Origin: Candidatus Eiseniibacteriota bacterium
GTDB taxonomy: Bacteria > Eisenbacteria > RBG-16-71-46
Length of the DNA: 58,012 bases
Direction of reading: 5' to 3'
NCBI GenBank assembly: GCA_025360715.1
Contig: JANYBS010000052.1
Span: 1-58,012, forward strand
A model generated the notes under the pieces. That model worked only from the letters and a program-made list of their open reading frames with translations, was not told where the DNA came from and did not search any database. A program made the position numbers and the translations under genes. Within the stretch, counting starts at the first letter, position 1. Every line of letters starts with the position of its first letter. Positions 45,040 to 54,251 of the stretch are shown here, one piece after another.

Positions 45040-46962
45040 CTAAGGCACGAGCGCCAGCGCGCGTTCCACGCGCACCGCGCAGGCTTTGAACTCGGCGGTG
45101 CCCGACTTGGGGTCCGCGACGTCGATGGTCAGCACGTTGGTCGCCACTTCGTCGGGGAAGTGCAGCGTCATGAATACCAGCCCGGCACGCAGCGCCGGGT
45201 CGATCCGCGCCGGCGCGGTCACTTGGCCGCGGCGCGAGATCACGCGCACGGGATCACCCTCGGCGATGTCCATCCGCGCGGCGTCCTCTGGGGACAAGTC
45301 GAGCGTCTCGCCGAAGTGCAGCGGCGACGCGTAGCCACCCGATTGCACGCCCGTGTTGTACGACTCGAGCCGGCGTCCGGTCGTGAGCAGCAGCGGGTAC
45401 TCATCGTCGAGCACCTCAACGGGGCCTTCATGCTGGGCGAAGATGAACGGCGCGGGCCGCCCGCCACAGGGCTTCTCCCACAGCCGCGCATGCAGGAACG
45501 GCGTGCCGGGATGCGTCTCGTCGGGGCACGGCCACTGGATGCCGCCCAATTCTTGAAGTCGCGCGTAACTCATGCCGCCGGCGAAGTCCGGCGCCACGGC
45601 GCGGAACTCGTTCCAGATGCTCTCGGCGTCGGCTGGGCCCAGGTTTTCACCCATGCGCTTGGCGATCTCGGCGATGATCCACAACTCGTCTTTGGCACCT
45701 GCTGGCGGTTCCACTGCCTTGCGGACTCTCTGGACCCTGCGCTCGCTGTTGGTGACCGTACCTTCGCCTTCGCACCAACTGGCGCTGGCGGGCAGAACGA
45801 CGTGCGCGAGTTCGGCCGTCTTGGTGAGGAAGATCTCCTGCACCACCAGGTGATCGAGTCCGCGCAGCACCTTCTCGACGTGATGCGCATCGGCGTCGCT
45901 CTGCACCGGGTTCTCGCCGATGATGAACATGCTCGTGAGCTCGCCGCGGTCCATCGCATGCAGCATCTCGGTGAGGTTCCACCCGCAGCGCGGCTGGATC
46001 TTCACGTTCCAGTGCTTCTCGAACGCGCCTCGCACCGCGGGGTCGAGGATGTCCTGGAAGCCCGGCATGCGGTTGGGGATCGCGCCCATGTCGCCGCCGC
46101 CTTGCACGTTGTTCTGCCCGCGCAGCGGATTGCAGCCCGAGCCCCACTTGCCGATGTGGCCGGTGAGCAGGCACAGATTGATGAGCGAGATCACGTTGTC
46201 GACCGCGTTGTGATGCTCGGTGATGCCGAGCGTCCAGCAGATCATCGCGCTATCGGCCTTGGCGAACGCATGCGCCGCTTCGCGGATCACGTCGGCTGGC
46301 ACGCCGGTGAGCTTCTCGCCGCGTTCGGGCGTGAATGGCTCTACGGCCGCTGCGAAGGCCTCGAAGCCCGATGTGCCGTTGGCGATGAAGTCGGCGTGCG
46401 TGAGTCCTGCGTGGATGATCTCGCGCGCCATGGTGTTGGCCAGCGCGATATCGGATCCCACGTCGAGGCCGAGCCACACGTCGGCCCATTGGGCACTCTC
46501 GGTGCGCCGCGGGTCCATGACGTAGAGCCGCGTGCCGCGATGGATGCCCTTGAGGAGGTGGTGGAACCAGATGGGGTGCGCGGCGCGCGCGTTCGAGCCC
46601 CAGAGGAAGACGACATCGGTCTCCTCCACCTCGCGGTAGGAGTTCGTCCCGCCGCCTGCACCGAAGACCGTCGCCAGACCGACGACGCTAGGGGCGTGTC
46701 AGGTTCGGTTACAGCTGTCTATATTATTTGTCCCGAAGACCGTGCGCGCCAGCTTCTGCGCCAGGAAGTTCACCTCGTTGGTGGACTTCGAGCAGCTGAA
46801 GATGCCCAGTGCATTCGCGCCGCGTGCCTCGAGGTTGCGGCGGAAGCCCTGCGCGGCGGCGTCCAGCGCTTCGTCCCACGTGGCGGGGCGGAGCGCGCCG
46901 TTCTCGCGCACCAACGGCTGCGTGAGGCGGGCATACGGACGGGACTTGTGTGAGCGAGCCAT
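45040..46962 (-). CDS. fdhA: Selenocysteine-containing formate dehydrogenase catalytic subunit (TGA at codon 88 read as Sec)
   Basis: The 640-residue protein starts at an ATG with AGGAGG five bases upstream. Codon 88 is TGA (46699-46701). The sequence before it (GTNNIDSCNRT) and after it (HAPSVVGLATVFG) matches the formate dehydrogenase active site, where Cys or Sec precedes His. Both parts share one frame. A SECIS-like hairpin follows. The rest has the bis-MGD domains (VFLWGSNAR, MDPRRTESAQWADVWLGLDVGSD-type region, NPLRGQNNVQGGGDMG, GENPVQSD) and the C-terminal dinucleotide-binding domain (LLLTTGRRLESYNTG). The usual N-terminal [4Fe-4S] domain is missing here and is found at the end of the next gene. 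Expected reaction: formate to CO2 with electrons to NAD, or the reverse. A standard pipeline would call two ORFs. Confidence 0.88.
46669..46687 (-). promoter_or_regulatory. Bacterial SECIS-like hairpin in fdhA
   Basis: Read on the minus strand, CGUCGUC (46687-46681) pairs with GGCGACG (46675-46669), seven pairs with one G-U, closing the loop GGUCU (46680-46676). The loop begins 18 bases after the UGA (46701-46699). Known E. coli fdhF SECIS has the same loop core and the same 18-base spacing to the UGA, as required for SelB binding. Confidence 0.85.
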
Positions 46963-47080
46963 GGAACCTCCTGTGAAGGAACAGGTTGCCGCTTGGCAGC
47001 ATCGCGCAGGGACGGTGGGGAATCAAGACGGCGATCGCTTGCGTGCAGCGCTGGCCCGCGCGGGCCGATAACCCGCGCGC
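46963..47080. promoter_or_regulatory. Divergent intergenic region between fdhA and the small lipoprotein gene
   Basis: It holds the fdhA ribosome-binding site (AGGAGG complement at about 46968-46973) and a GC-rich stem (GCGCGGG 47058-47064 with CCCGCGC 47072-47078). Both promoters must lie here, but no convincing -35/-10 pair was seen on either strand. Confidence 0.4.
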
Positions 47081-47710
47081 ATGCGCACCTCCTCCATGTG
47101 GTCCAGCCCCGCGCGGGCCAGCGTTGCCCGGATGACGTTCGCGTTGTCGATCCTACTGGCCGTGGCCGGTTGCGATCGCCGGCACCCGCCGGGCCGCATC
47201 GCGCCCGCGACGCCGCTACAGACGGCGGTGGAGCCGGGCGTGGCGCATCATGCGCATGGTGCGTATGACATCGCGCCACTTGCGCACTTTCACATCGAGG
47301 CGCGGGTGCTGTCGGCCACGCGCTACTGGACCGATCGCGAGTCGCAGCTGGCGCCGGTCGATCTGGCGTTGGGCTGGGGGCCCATGAGCGACAGCTCTGT
47401 GCTGGACCACATCTCGATCGGGCAGATGAGCCGCTTCTACACGTGGTCCGAGCACGATGCGCCCGGTCACGCGCCGATCGAGCAGGACGACATCGAGGCG
47501 TTCAGCGCCAACATGCACATCATCCCGGCGGACGATCGCGTGCGCGCGGCATTGCTGCGCGTGCATAAGGGCGACCTGGTCACGATCGACGGCGACCTCG
47601 TGCAGGTCCAGGCCCCCGACGGCTGGGCGTGGGCAAGCTCACTGACGCGTCTCGACACCGGCGACGGCGCTTGCGAGGTGATCTGGGCAGAGAAGCTCGA
47701 GATTCGCTGA
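47081..47710 (+). CDS. Small conserved lipoprotein-like protein, function unknown
   Basis: The 209-residue frame has ATGs at 47081, 47096 and 47132, none with a good ribosome-binding site, so the start is uncertain. The hydrophobic stretch FALSILLAVAGC has a lipobox ending in AGC, implying lipid anchoring. The later part (LSATRYWTDRESQLAPVDLALGWGPMSD, SANMHIIPADDRVRAALLRVHKGDLV, GWAWASSLTRLDTGDGACEVIWAE) belongs to a conserved family of uncharacterised proteins that I remember from proteobacteria and others. It is divergent from fdhA and shows no enzymatic motif. Confidence 0.72.
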   Translation: MRTSSMWSSPARASVARMTFALSILLAVAGCDRRHPPGRIAPATPLQTAVEPGVAHHAHGAYDIAPLAHFHIEARVLSATRYWTDRESQLAPVDLALGWGPMSDSSVLDHISIGQMSRFYTWSEHDAPGHAPIEQDDIEAFSANMHIIPADDRVRAALLRVHKGDLVTIDGDLVQVQAPDGWAWASSLTRLDTGDGACEVIWAEKLEIR

Positions 47711-47790
47711 GGCCCGGCGGACTGCGGCCCCGGCTTGTCTGAAAGCCGCCTCTGGGTGAGACTGGCGGCCCCGCGCAGAGGCGCCGGGCC
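47711..47790 (+). other. Structured intergenic stretch before the YebC gene
   Basis: Nested inverted repeats occur: GGCCCGGCG (47711-47719) with CGCCGGGCC (47782-47790), CGGCTT (47731-47736) with AAGCCG (47743-47748), and CGCCTCTG (47747-47754) with CAGAGGCG (47776-47783). It may be a terminator for the lipoprotein gene, a leader for the next gene, or both; no riboswitch class was recognised. Confidence 0.4.
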
Positions 47791-47831
47791 AGCCTTCTGG
47801 ACCCACTCTCCCTTTCTCGCCGAGTTCGATC

Positions 47832-48554
47832 ATGGGACGCATCTTCGAGACTAGAAAAGCCACGATGTTCGCGCGCTGGGACAAGATGTCCAAGGCGTTC
47901 GCGCGCATCGGCAAGGAAGTCACCATCGCCGTCAAGGCGGGTGGCCCGGATCCGGTCCACAATCCTTCGCTGCGCCGCGTCATCCAGAATGCGCGCGCGA
48001 TCAACATGCCCAAGGACAAGGTCGAGTCGGCGATCAAGAAGGCGTCCGGCCACGATACCGCCAACTACGACGAGATCATCTACGAAGGCTACGGGCCGCA
48101 CGGCATCGCCGTACTGGTCGAGTGCGCGACCGACAATCCCACGCGCACCGTGGCCAACATCCGCTCAGCGTTCCACAAGTTCGGCGGCAACATGGGCAGC
48201 ACCGGCAGCGTCGCTTTCATGTTCAAGCGCATGGGCGTCTTCCGCCTCAAGCCCGAAGGCCTGGACGCCGAGTCGCTCGAGCTCGACCTGATCGATCACG
48301 GTCTTGAAGAGATGGGCGAGAGCGTGGGTGAGAAGGGCGACGCGCAGGTGATGATCCGCTGTGCGTTCCCGGACTTCGGTCGACTTCAGAAGGCGCTCGA
48401 GGACCGCAAGATCACGCCGATATCCGCGGAGTCCGAGTACATCCCCGCCGCCGGCACGCCGTTACCCGAGGACCAGGCGACCGAAGTGCTCAACATGGTC
48501 GACCGCCTGGAGCAGGATGAGGACGTGCAGAGGGTCTTCCACAATCTGGCCTGA
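47832..48554 (+). CDS. YebC/PmpR/TACO1-family protein
   Basis: The 240-residue protein shows the full family layout: N-terminal basic three-helix domain ([43 protein letters not shown]), domain 2 ([25 protein letters not shown]-like [13 protein letters not shown]) and C-terminal domain ([16 protein letters not shown]). Members bind DNA as regulators or aid translation of proline stretches. The variant [16 protein letters not shown] in place of the canonical NIQHRK start is typical of the YebC-2-like subgroup. The ATG at 47832 has only a weak upstream ribosome-binding site. Confidence 0.92.
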   Translation: MGRIFETRKATMFARWDKMSKAFARIGKEVTIAVKAGGPDPVHNPSLRRVIQNARAINMPKDKVESAIKKASGHDTANYDEIIYEGYGPHGIAVLVECATDNPTRTVANIRSAFHKFGGNMGSTGSVAFMFKRMGVFRLKPEGLDAESLELDLIDHGLEEMGESVGEKGDAQVMIRCAFPDFGRLQKALEDRKITPISAESEYIPAAGTPLPEDQATEVLNMVDRLEQDEDVQRVFHNLA

Positions 48555-48559
48555 GCACC

Positions 48560-48579
48560 CGCGGGCCCTGCGGCCCGCG
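48560..48579. terminator. Bidirectional terminator hairpin
   Basis: CGCGGGCC (48560-48567) pairs with GGCCCGCG (48572-48579) around a 4-base loop, between the convergent stops of the yebC-like gene (48554) and the CopD-like gene (48582). Confidence 0.6.
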
Positions 48580-48581
48580 CG

Positions 48582-49472
48582 CTATTCGCCTGGCCCGGGC
48601 AGGCTCACCAGGATCGAAGTGACGATCAGCACGGCGGTGGCGAACCAGAGCTCGAGTTCGGCGGAACGCCTCAGCATCTGCGCGCCCTCGAACGTGCCCA
48701 GCTTGGGCTTCTGCTTCTTCCAGTTGATCGCGCCCAGCGCCACGACGCCTGCGACGATCACCAGCTTCACGATCAGCGCGAAGCCGAAGGGAGTGGTCCA
48801 GAGCGCATCGAGCTTCTTGAGATTCGTCCACGCGGTGATCACGCCCATCACGCCCAGCACGGCGAACCCGCCCAACGCGAGCGGGGAGAACGCGTCGACC
48901 ATGACTTTGGCAAGCTTCGCGCGGCGCTCTTCGCTCAGGCTGCTCTTCAGGACCGGCTGCAAGCCTGTGCGCACCATCACGAACAGCGTGCCGATCCACA
49001 GTGCCCCGGCGAAGCGGTGCACGGGATTCACCAGGCGCTGGAGAGGCGTACCCGTGAGAAGCGCGCGGAACGGGGAGAGCAGCACGATCATGGCGAGCCA
49101 CCAACCCAGCCCCACGCGCGCGCGGGCGAGCGCGAAGCCGACGACTGCTGCGACGGAGAATGCGACGGCGATTTCCATGGGCGGTTGGCTGCGGACGAAC
49201 TCCACGAGCGCGACGTGTTTGCCTGCGGCGCGCTCGGCCAGATTCAGGTAGAGCAGGCCCGCAGATCCCAGCGCGCCCGCGAGTCCGATCGTGGACGCGC
49301 CGATACTGGCGCGCGCCAGCAGGCCGCGCTCGGCGTCGTCGCGCACTTCGCCCGCCGCGGCACGGCGCGACGTCAGCCAGAAGCCGGCCGCGCCCACCGC
49401 CATGAACTGCGCCACGAATCCTGCCAGCTCATGCCATACATCCGAGAACTCCAGAAGCGGACCAGCAGCCAT
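48582..49472 (-). CDS. CopD-like multi-pass membrane protein
   Basis: The 296-residue protein has about eight hydrophobic segments. The region from VNPVHRFAGALWIGTLFVMV through FGFALIVKLVIVAGVVALGAINWKK matches the CopD/copper-export (PF05425) domain, including the conserved His in VHRFAGALWIG and the N-terminal HELAGFVAQF histidine. Family members handle copper or heme-copper assembly in the inner membrane, but without CopC or copA neighbours the metal is unproven. The ATG has GGAG six bases upstream. The stop of the upstream tricorn-like gene (49488) is 16 bases before this start, so they may form an operon. Confidence 0.82.
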   Translation of the reverse strand: MAAGPLLEFSDVWHELAGFVAQFMAVGAAGFWLTSRRAAAGEVRDDAERGLLARASIGASTIGLAGALGSAGLLYLNLAERAAGKHVALVEFVRSQPPMEIAVAFSVAAVVGFALARARVGLGWWLAMIVLLSPFRALLTGTPLQRLVNPVHRFAGALWIGTLFVMVRTGLQPVLKSSLSEERRAKLAKVMVDAFSPLALGGFAVLGVMGVITAWTNLKKLDALWTTPFGFALIVKLVIVAGVVALGAINWKKQKPKLGTFEGAQMLRRSAELELWFATAVLIVTSILVSLPGPGE

Positions 49473-49487
49473 CGCAAGCTCCTTCGC

Positions 49488-52400
49488 TCAGTGCTTCGTC
49501 TTGACGGGGAACGGCGGCGGCGTGGGCATCACGACCGGGTCGCTCTTGAGCTTCGCTTTGAGATATTCGATCGCGCGGTCCAACTGCGGGTCGCGGCCAG
49601 CGAGCACCGCCGCAGGATCATCGGGCACCATCATGTCGGGCTTGACGCCGGTGCCTTCGATCACCCAATGGCCATCTGCCACCCACTCGCCGTAGTTGGG
49701 GATATACAGCGCGCCGCCGTCCATGAGCGGATAGCCGCCGCCGCTGCCGACCTCGCCGCCCCACGTGGGCACGCCGATCACCGGGCCCATCTTGAGGCGC
49801 TGGAACGCATCGCTGAACTCTTCTGCGTCGGAGCCGCTGTTCTCGTTGCAGAGCGTGGCTGCGTGCCCCGCGAACGCCCAGTCCTGGCGCGTCCACGACG
49901 CGCCGAACCGGGGCTTGAACCACGAGTACGGCTTGCTGCTCATCTGCAGAAGCAGCATGGCGTCGATATAGCCGCCGCCGTTCTCGCGCACGTCATAGAC
50001 GAACGCATCCTTCTGCAGGTTCGGATAATAGTGCTTGCCGAACTCCACAAGGCCCGGCTCGCTCATGCTGGGGATATGCAGGTAGCCGATGTTCTCGCCG
50101 CCATTCTTACGCACGTATTCGGTCTTTGCGGCGACCCAGTCGAAGTAGCGCAGCTTGGCTTCGCTCGGGAGCGGCTTGATGCGCACCTCGCGCGCGCCCG
50201 TGAAGCTCGCCTTGGAGTTGATCGTGAGGCTCGTCACCTTGCCCGCCGTGCCGACGAGCAGTGCCTGTAGGTCCTGATCCGCCCGGACCGGACGGCCGTT
50301 CACCGCCAACAGGTAGTCGCCGGGCTTCACGCCAACGCCGGGTGCCAAGAGCGGCGAACGCGCATCGAACTCGAAGCCGTCGCCCGGAAGCAGGCGTGTC
50401 AGCTGGTACGCCGGGCTCGCGCCCGGCACGAACTCCACATCGACGCCCAGGAAGCCCATCGGTAGCACGGGGGCGGTCACGAGATCGCCGCCGCGCACAT
50501 ACGCATGGCCGCAGTTGAGCTCGGCGATGACTTCGCCTTGCAGGAACAGCAGGTCGCTACGGTCGGCCACAGCCGGCAGCATGGCCTCGTACTTCTTGCG
50601 CACGGCCGGCCAGTCGGCGCCGTGCATGGCGGGGTCGTAGAAGAAGTCGCGCGCGATCCGCCACGTCTCGTGAAAGAGCTGCTTCCACTCGGCCGCCGGG
50701 TCCACGTCGAGCACCCACGCGTCGGTGGGCACGGTCTTGTCGCCCAGGCCATCGGCGCTCGCGTCGAGCACGCGGAACGTGTGGCCATCCTGCACGAGGA
50801 TCTTCTTGCGGTCGGCCGAGACCTGCACGTCGGTGATCTTCTTGGCGATCGTCGAGACCTCGAGTTTCTTCAAGTCGAACGCCCGCAGTTCGCTCGACTC
50901 GCCGTTGCTCACCTGTAGCAACAACCGGCCTTCGACGGGCAGCACGCGCACGTAGTGGTCGGCATCCACGGGCACGTCGATCAGGCGCTCGGTGATGCCG
51001 GCGAGATCGACTTTCGTCACCGGCAGCGGTGTGCCGACCTTCTTGGCGTCCTTCTTGTCATCGCCGTCCTTGCCCGGTTTCGCTTCACCCGGCAGCTCTT
51101 CGTCGTTCTTCTCCAGGAACGGCGACTTGGTGTCGGCCGCGAGCGTCACCAGCGTCACGCGCGTGAACTTGTCGAACGTGAAATACCGGTTCGCATTCAC
51201 GGTCTTGGGATCGAACGCGCGATCCGCCAGGAACGCGATGAACTTTCCCTCGGCATCGAAGACGGGTGCCGAGGCCTGCATCTCGGGGCTCGAGATGCGC
51301 GTGCGCGTGCCTTTGGCGATGTCATAGAGCCACACGGAGTAGTTCCAGTTCGCCCCAGCCTTCACATACGTGAGCCAGCGGCCGTCGGGGCTGTACTGCG
51401 GGCTGTCGTTAACGTAGTCGTACGAGCCCGAGCGGTCGGCCTGGTCGACCACCGTGATCGCGCCCGTCGTGGCGTCGACCAGCAGCACGCGCATCTCGCG
51501 GTCGCTCGTCACCAGCGTCTTGCCGTCGGGCGCCCACTGGATGGGGCCCAGCGGGCCCTGATGATCGCTCGTGAGCTTCTTCGCTTCGCCGCCGTTCGCG
51601 GGCGCGATCCAGACCTGCTCTTCGCCCGAAGCATCCGATACGTAGGCGCAGCGCTGAGCGTCGGGCGACCACGCCGGGTACTGGCAGCGCGCGCCGCTCT
51701 GCGCCGCCACGACGCGCACATCGCCATTCTCGGCGGGCGCGTTCAGGATCTGCCCGCGCGCGGAGACCAGCATGCGCTTACCCGTAGGCCCCAGTACGAC
51801 GCTGGCGAGCTGAGTCGCCGCCTGCACGCGCTTGGGCCGCGCATGCACGCGATCCGAATGCAGCTGCACCGCCAGCTCCGTGGTCTTGCCGGTGGCCGGG
51901 TCGTACAGCCCCAAGCCGTCGCCGTGCTCGTACACGACGCGCGCGCCATCGCTACTGGGGTAGCGCACGTCGTAGTCGGCGTAGTGGGTGACCTGCGTGG
52001 CGGCGCCGCCTTGCGAAGGGATCATCCAGAGGTTCGCATGGCCATCGCGCTCGGAGACGAAGTAGACCTGATCGCCCACCCACACCGGCTCCGTGTCGAT
52101 GGCCGGGTCGGTGGTGAGGCGCTGGAAAGTGTGCGCGCTCAGGTCCGTGAGCCAGATGTCGTCGGCTTCGCCGCCTTGATAGCGTTTCCAGTGCTGCCAT
52201 TCGGCGCTCACGGGCACGTAGGCCAGCCGGTGACCATCGCGGTTCATGCTCGCGAACTCGGCGTACGGCACAGCGAGGGCGATCGCTTGCCCACCTGTGG
52301 CCGGCACGGCCCACAACCGGAAGTCGCGCGGAAAGCCCTTCTGGCCGCGGAAGAGCACCTGCTTGCCGTCGGGCGTCCAGCCCTGCGTGCGCATCGGGCC

Positions 52401-52724
52401 GGCCCACCAGGTGAGGCGCTTGGGCGGGCCGCCGTCCAGGTCCATCACGTACGCGTCGGTGCCGCCGTCGTATTGGCCGGTGAACGCGATCGACCTGCCG
52501 TCGGGCGAGAAGTAGGCCGCGCTCTCCACGCCATCATCCGACGTGATGCGCTGTGCGACGCCGGTCGTGACCGACGCCAGCCACAGGTCGCCTTCACTCG
52601 TGAAGACGATCTGGTCGCCATGGATGTCGGGGCGGCGCAGGAACTGGGACGAGGCCCGAACCGGGGCCGCGCTGGCCAGGGTCAGGACGGCAACCAGAAG
52701 GACGGCAGCGTTGCGTGCGCGCAT
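49488..52724 (-). CDS. Tricorn-like serine protease with PDZ and S41 domains
   Basis: The start at 52724 (GAGG six bases upstream, signal peptide NAAVLLVAVLTLASAAPVRA) gives 1078 residues. The first ~640 are two beta-propeller domains with WD40/PD40 blades (YFSPDGRSIAFTGQYDG, WAPDGKTLVTSD). Then come the C1 helical domain (about 690-760) with H740 in CGHAYVRG, a PDZ domain (about 780-860, GVKPGDYLLAVNGRPV), and the S41-type C2 domain with S965 in ENSGSDAEEF. The catalytic Ser number equals that of Thermoplasma tricorn, probably by chance of length. A Lys/Asp-rich insertion (KPGKDGDDKKDAKK) splits the two halves. It likely degrades peptides and, with a signal peptide, acts outside the cytoplasm. 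Confidence 0.9.
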   Translation of the reverse strand: MRARNAAVLLVAVLTLASAAPVRASSQFLRRPDIHGDQIVFTSEGDLWLASVTTGVAQRITSDDGVESAAYFSPDGRSIAFTGQYDGGTDAYVMDLDGGPPKRLTWWAGPMRTQGWTPDGKQVLFRGQKGFPRDFRLWAVPATGGQAIALAVPYAEFASMNRDGHRLAYVPVSAEWQHWKRYQGGEADDIWLTDLSAHTFQRLTTDPAIDTEPVWVGDQVYFVSERDGHANLWMIPSQGGAATQVTHYADYDVRYPSSDGARVVYEHGDGLGLYDPATGKTTELAVQLHSDRVHARPKRVQAATQLASVVLGPTGKRMLVSARGQILNAPAENGDVRVVAAQSGARCQYPAWSPDAQRCAYVSDASGEEQVWIAPANGGEAKKLTSDHQGPLGPIQWAPDGKTLVTSDREMRVLLVDATTGAITVVDQADRSGSYDYVNDSPQYSPDGRWLTYVKAGANWNYSVWLYDIAKGTRTRISSPEMQASAPVFDAEGKFIAFLADRAFDPKTVNANRYFTFDKFTRVTLVTLAADTKSPFLEKNDEELPGEAKPGKDGDDKKDAKKVGTPLPVTKVDLAGITERLIDVPVDADHYVRVLPVEGRLLLQVSNGESSELRAFDLKKLEVSTIAKKITDVQVSADRKKILVQDGHTFRVLDASADGLGDKTVPTDAWVLDVDPAAEWKQLFHETWRIARDFFYDPAMHGADWPAVRKKYEAMLPAVADRSDLLFLQGEVIAELNCGHAYVRGGDLVTAPVLPMGFLGVDVEFVPGASPAYQLTRLLPGDGFEFDARSPLLAPGVGVKPGDYLLAVNGRPVRADQDLQALLVGTAGKVTSLTINSKASFTGAREVRIKPLPSEAKLRYFDWVAAKTEYVRKNGGENIGYLHIPSMSEPGLVEFGKHYYPNLQKDAFVYDVRENGGGYIDAMLLLQMSSKPYSWFKPRFGASWTRQDWAFAGHAATLCNENSGSDAEEFSDAFQRLKMGPVIGVPTWGGEVGSGGGYPLMDGGALYIPNYGEWVADGHWVIEGTGVKPDMMVPDDPAAVLAGRDPQLDRAIEYLKAKLKSDPVVMPTPPPFPVKTKH

Positions 52725-52863
52725 GAGAAGCCTCGGAGGTGGCGCCAGTGGGCGGCTGAAGGAATGCCGCACCTTAGCACCGAGGCCGGGAGCCGCGCCT
52801 GCCGCAAATGGCTGCGGGGCGGCCCCGGGCAGGGGACGCCGCGCGAAGGGGCACTGCGCCGGA

Positions 52864-54162
52864 TCAGGCGCGTTCGAGCAGCGCCTGCAGGCGCACCAAG
52901 CCGTCCCTCACGGCCTGCACGGAGACGGCTCCGACCGAGAGCCGCACCCAGCCCGTCTCGGCGGCAAGGCCAAAGGCCTGGAAGGGCACCACGCCAAGGC
53001 CGGCGCCCGCGAGCAGCACGCGGCGCAGGTCGTCGTTCGTGCGGATCGTGATGCCGTCGATCGTGCGGCCGAAGAGATCGAAGCGCACCGACAGATACAG
53101 CGTGCCCTCGGGCGCGATGGACTCGACCTTGTGGCCGGCAGCGGCCATGCAAGTGATGCCGTCATGCAGCAGCGTGAGCCGCTCGCGCAGGCGCGACTGC
53201 ATGCCGGCGCGGAACTCGGCGAACGCGGCGGCGTCGTCGAGGAACTTTGCGCTCGCGACTTGTTCTGCGCGCGGCGCCCATGCGCCGACGTGGCCCAGGA
53301 AATCGCTCATGCGTTGCATCACGGCCGGCGCGCCGACCGCCCAGCCCACACGCAGGCCGGTGGAGGCGAGCGACTTGGATATCGCGTCGAGCATCACGGT
53401 GTAGGGCGCGATCTCGGGCACCAGGCTCATCGGTGTGACCGGTACCGTGCGGCCGAACTCCAGCGCCCAGTAGACCATGTCATACATGAGGAACACGGGC
53501 CGCTGGCCCGCCGCCGCCCTGCGATGGTTCTCGCTGATCAGGTCCCTGCAGATCTGCGCCAGCACGTCGGGGTCGATGGCCGTGCCGGTCGGGTTGAGCG
53601 GCGTGCAGAGCGCGAGCATGCGGATGCGCGGCAGCACGGCGCGAACCGCTTCGGCCGTGGGATGGAAGCGCGAGTCGCGGTCCACCTCGAGCATGATGGG
53701 CTGCGCGCCGACCAGGTTGCAGTAGTGATTGTTGTTCCACGACGGCACCGGAAACGCCACGGCTTCGCCCGGGTCCACGAGCGTGCGGTACGTGCCATAG
53801 ATGAGCGGCCGCGCGCCGCCGGCGATGAGCACGCTTTCGACCGGATAGGAAAGCGCGAACTCACGCTGCAGGAATCGCACGATCGCCTGGCGCAGCTCGA
53901 GCATGCCATTCGATGGCGGATAGCCGGTGTGCCCTTCGCGCAGCGCCGTGGCGATGCCGTCGAGCAGCGCGGCCGGTGCGGGATACTCACGCGCATCGAA
54001 ATCGCCCACGGTCAGGTTGCAGACCGGGTCGCCCTTGGTGATCAGGGCGCGGATCTCGCCCGAGATGCGCAGCACTTCGGAACCTGTGAGTCCCTGCGCG
54101 AGCCGGGAAAGCGAGGTGACATCCACCGAGGCGAGGTCGAGCGATGGCGTGGGCTGCGGCAT
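52864..54162 (-). CDS. PLP-dependent aminotransferase, class I/II fold
   Basis: The 432-residue protein is a fold-type I aminotransferase. It shows the substrate segment GHTGYPPSNGMLELRQAIV, the PLP-Asn/Asp region (LCTPLNPTGTAI, VFLMYDMVYWAL) and the Schiff-base lysine in DAISKSLASTGLRVGW. C-terminal LFGRTIDGITIRTNDDLRRVLLAGAGLGVVPFQAFG is the family end region. It resembles aspartate/aromatic or generic alanine-type aminotransferases; no substrate is fixed. GGAG lies six bases upstream of the ATG. The gene starts about 90 bases after fabH ends on the same strand, so co-transcription is possible. Confidence 0.86.
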   Translation of the reverse strand: MPQPTPSLDLASVDVTSLSRLAQGLTGSEVLRISGEIRALITKGDPVCNLTVGDFDAREYPAPAALLDGIATALREGHTGYPPSNGMLELRQAIVRFLQREFALSYPVESVLIAGGARPLIYGTYRTLVDPGEAVAFPVPSWNNNHYCNLVGAQPIMLEVDRDSRFHPTAEAVRAVLPRIRMLALCTPLNPTGTAIDPDVLAQICRDLISENHRRAAAGQRPVFLMYDMVYWALEFGRTVPVTPMSLVPEIAPYTVMLDAISKSLASTGLRVGWAVGAPAVMQRMSDFLGHVGAWAPRAEQVASAKFLDDAAAFAEFRAGMQSRLRERLTLLHDGITCMAAAGHKVESIAPEGTLYLSVRFDLFGRTIDGITIRTNDDLRRVLLAGAGLGVVPFQAFGLAAETGWVRLSVGAVSVQAVRDGLVRLQALLERA

Positions 54163-54251
54163 GGTCTTCTCCAGTCGAAGCGCAGCTCGGCGAAGGTCCC
54201 GCCCTGACCGAGGTGCGTCCTATCGTGCGTCGGAAGCACGCACTGTAGCCT

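Noticed and set aside
45040-46629. Separate truncated formate dehydrogenase gene starting at GTG 46629
   Set aside because: No ribosome-binding site, and the upstream sequence in the same frame encodes the expected active-site region; the interruption is better explained as a Sec codon.
46985-47015. Possible sigma-54 promoter (TTGGCAGCATCGCGCA) upstream of the small lipoprotein gene
   Set aside because: The spacing between GG and GC does not fit the -24/-12 rule.
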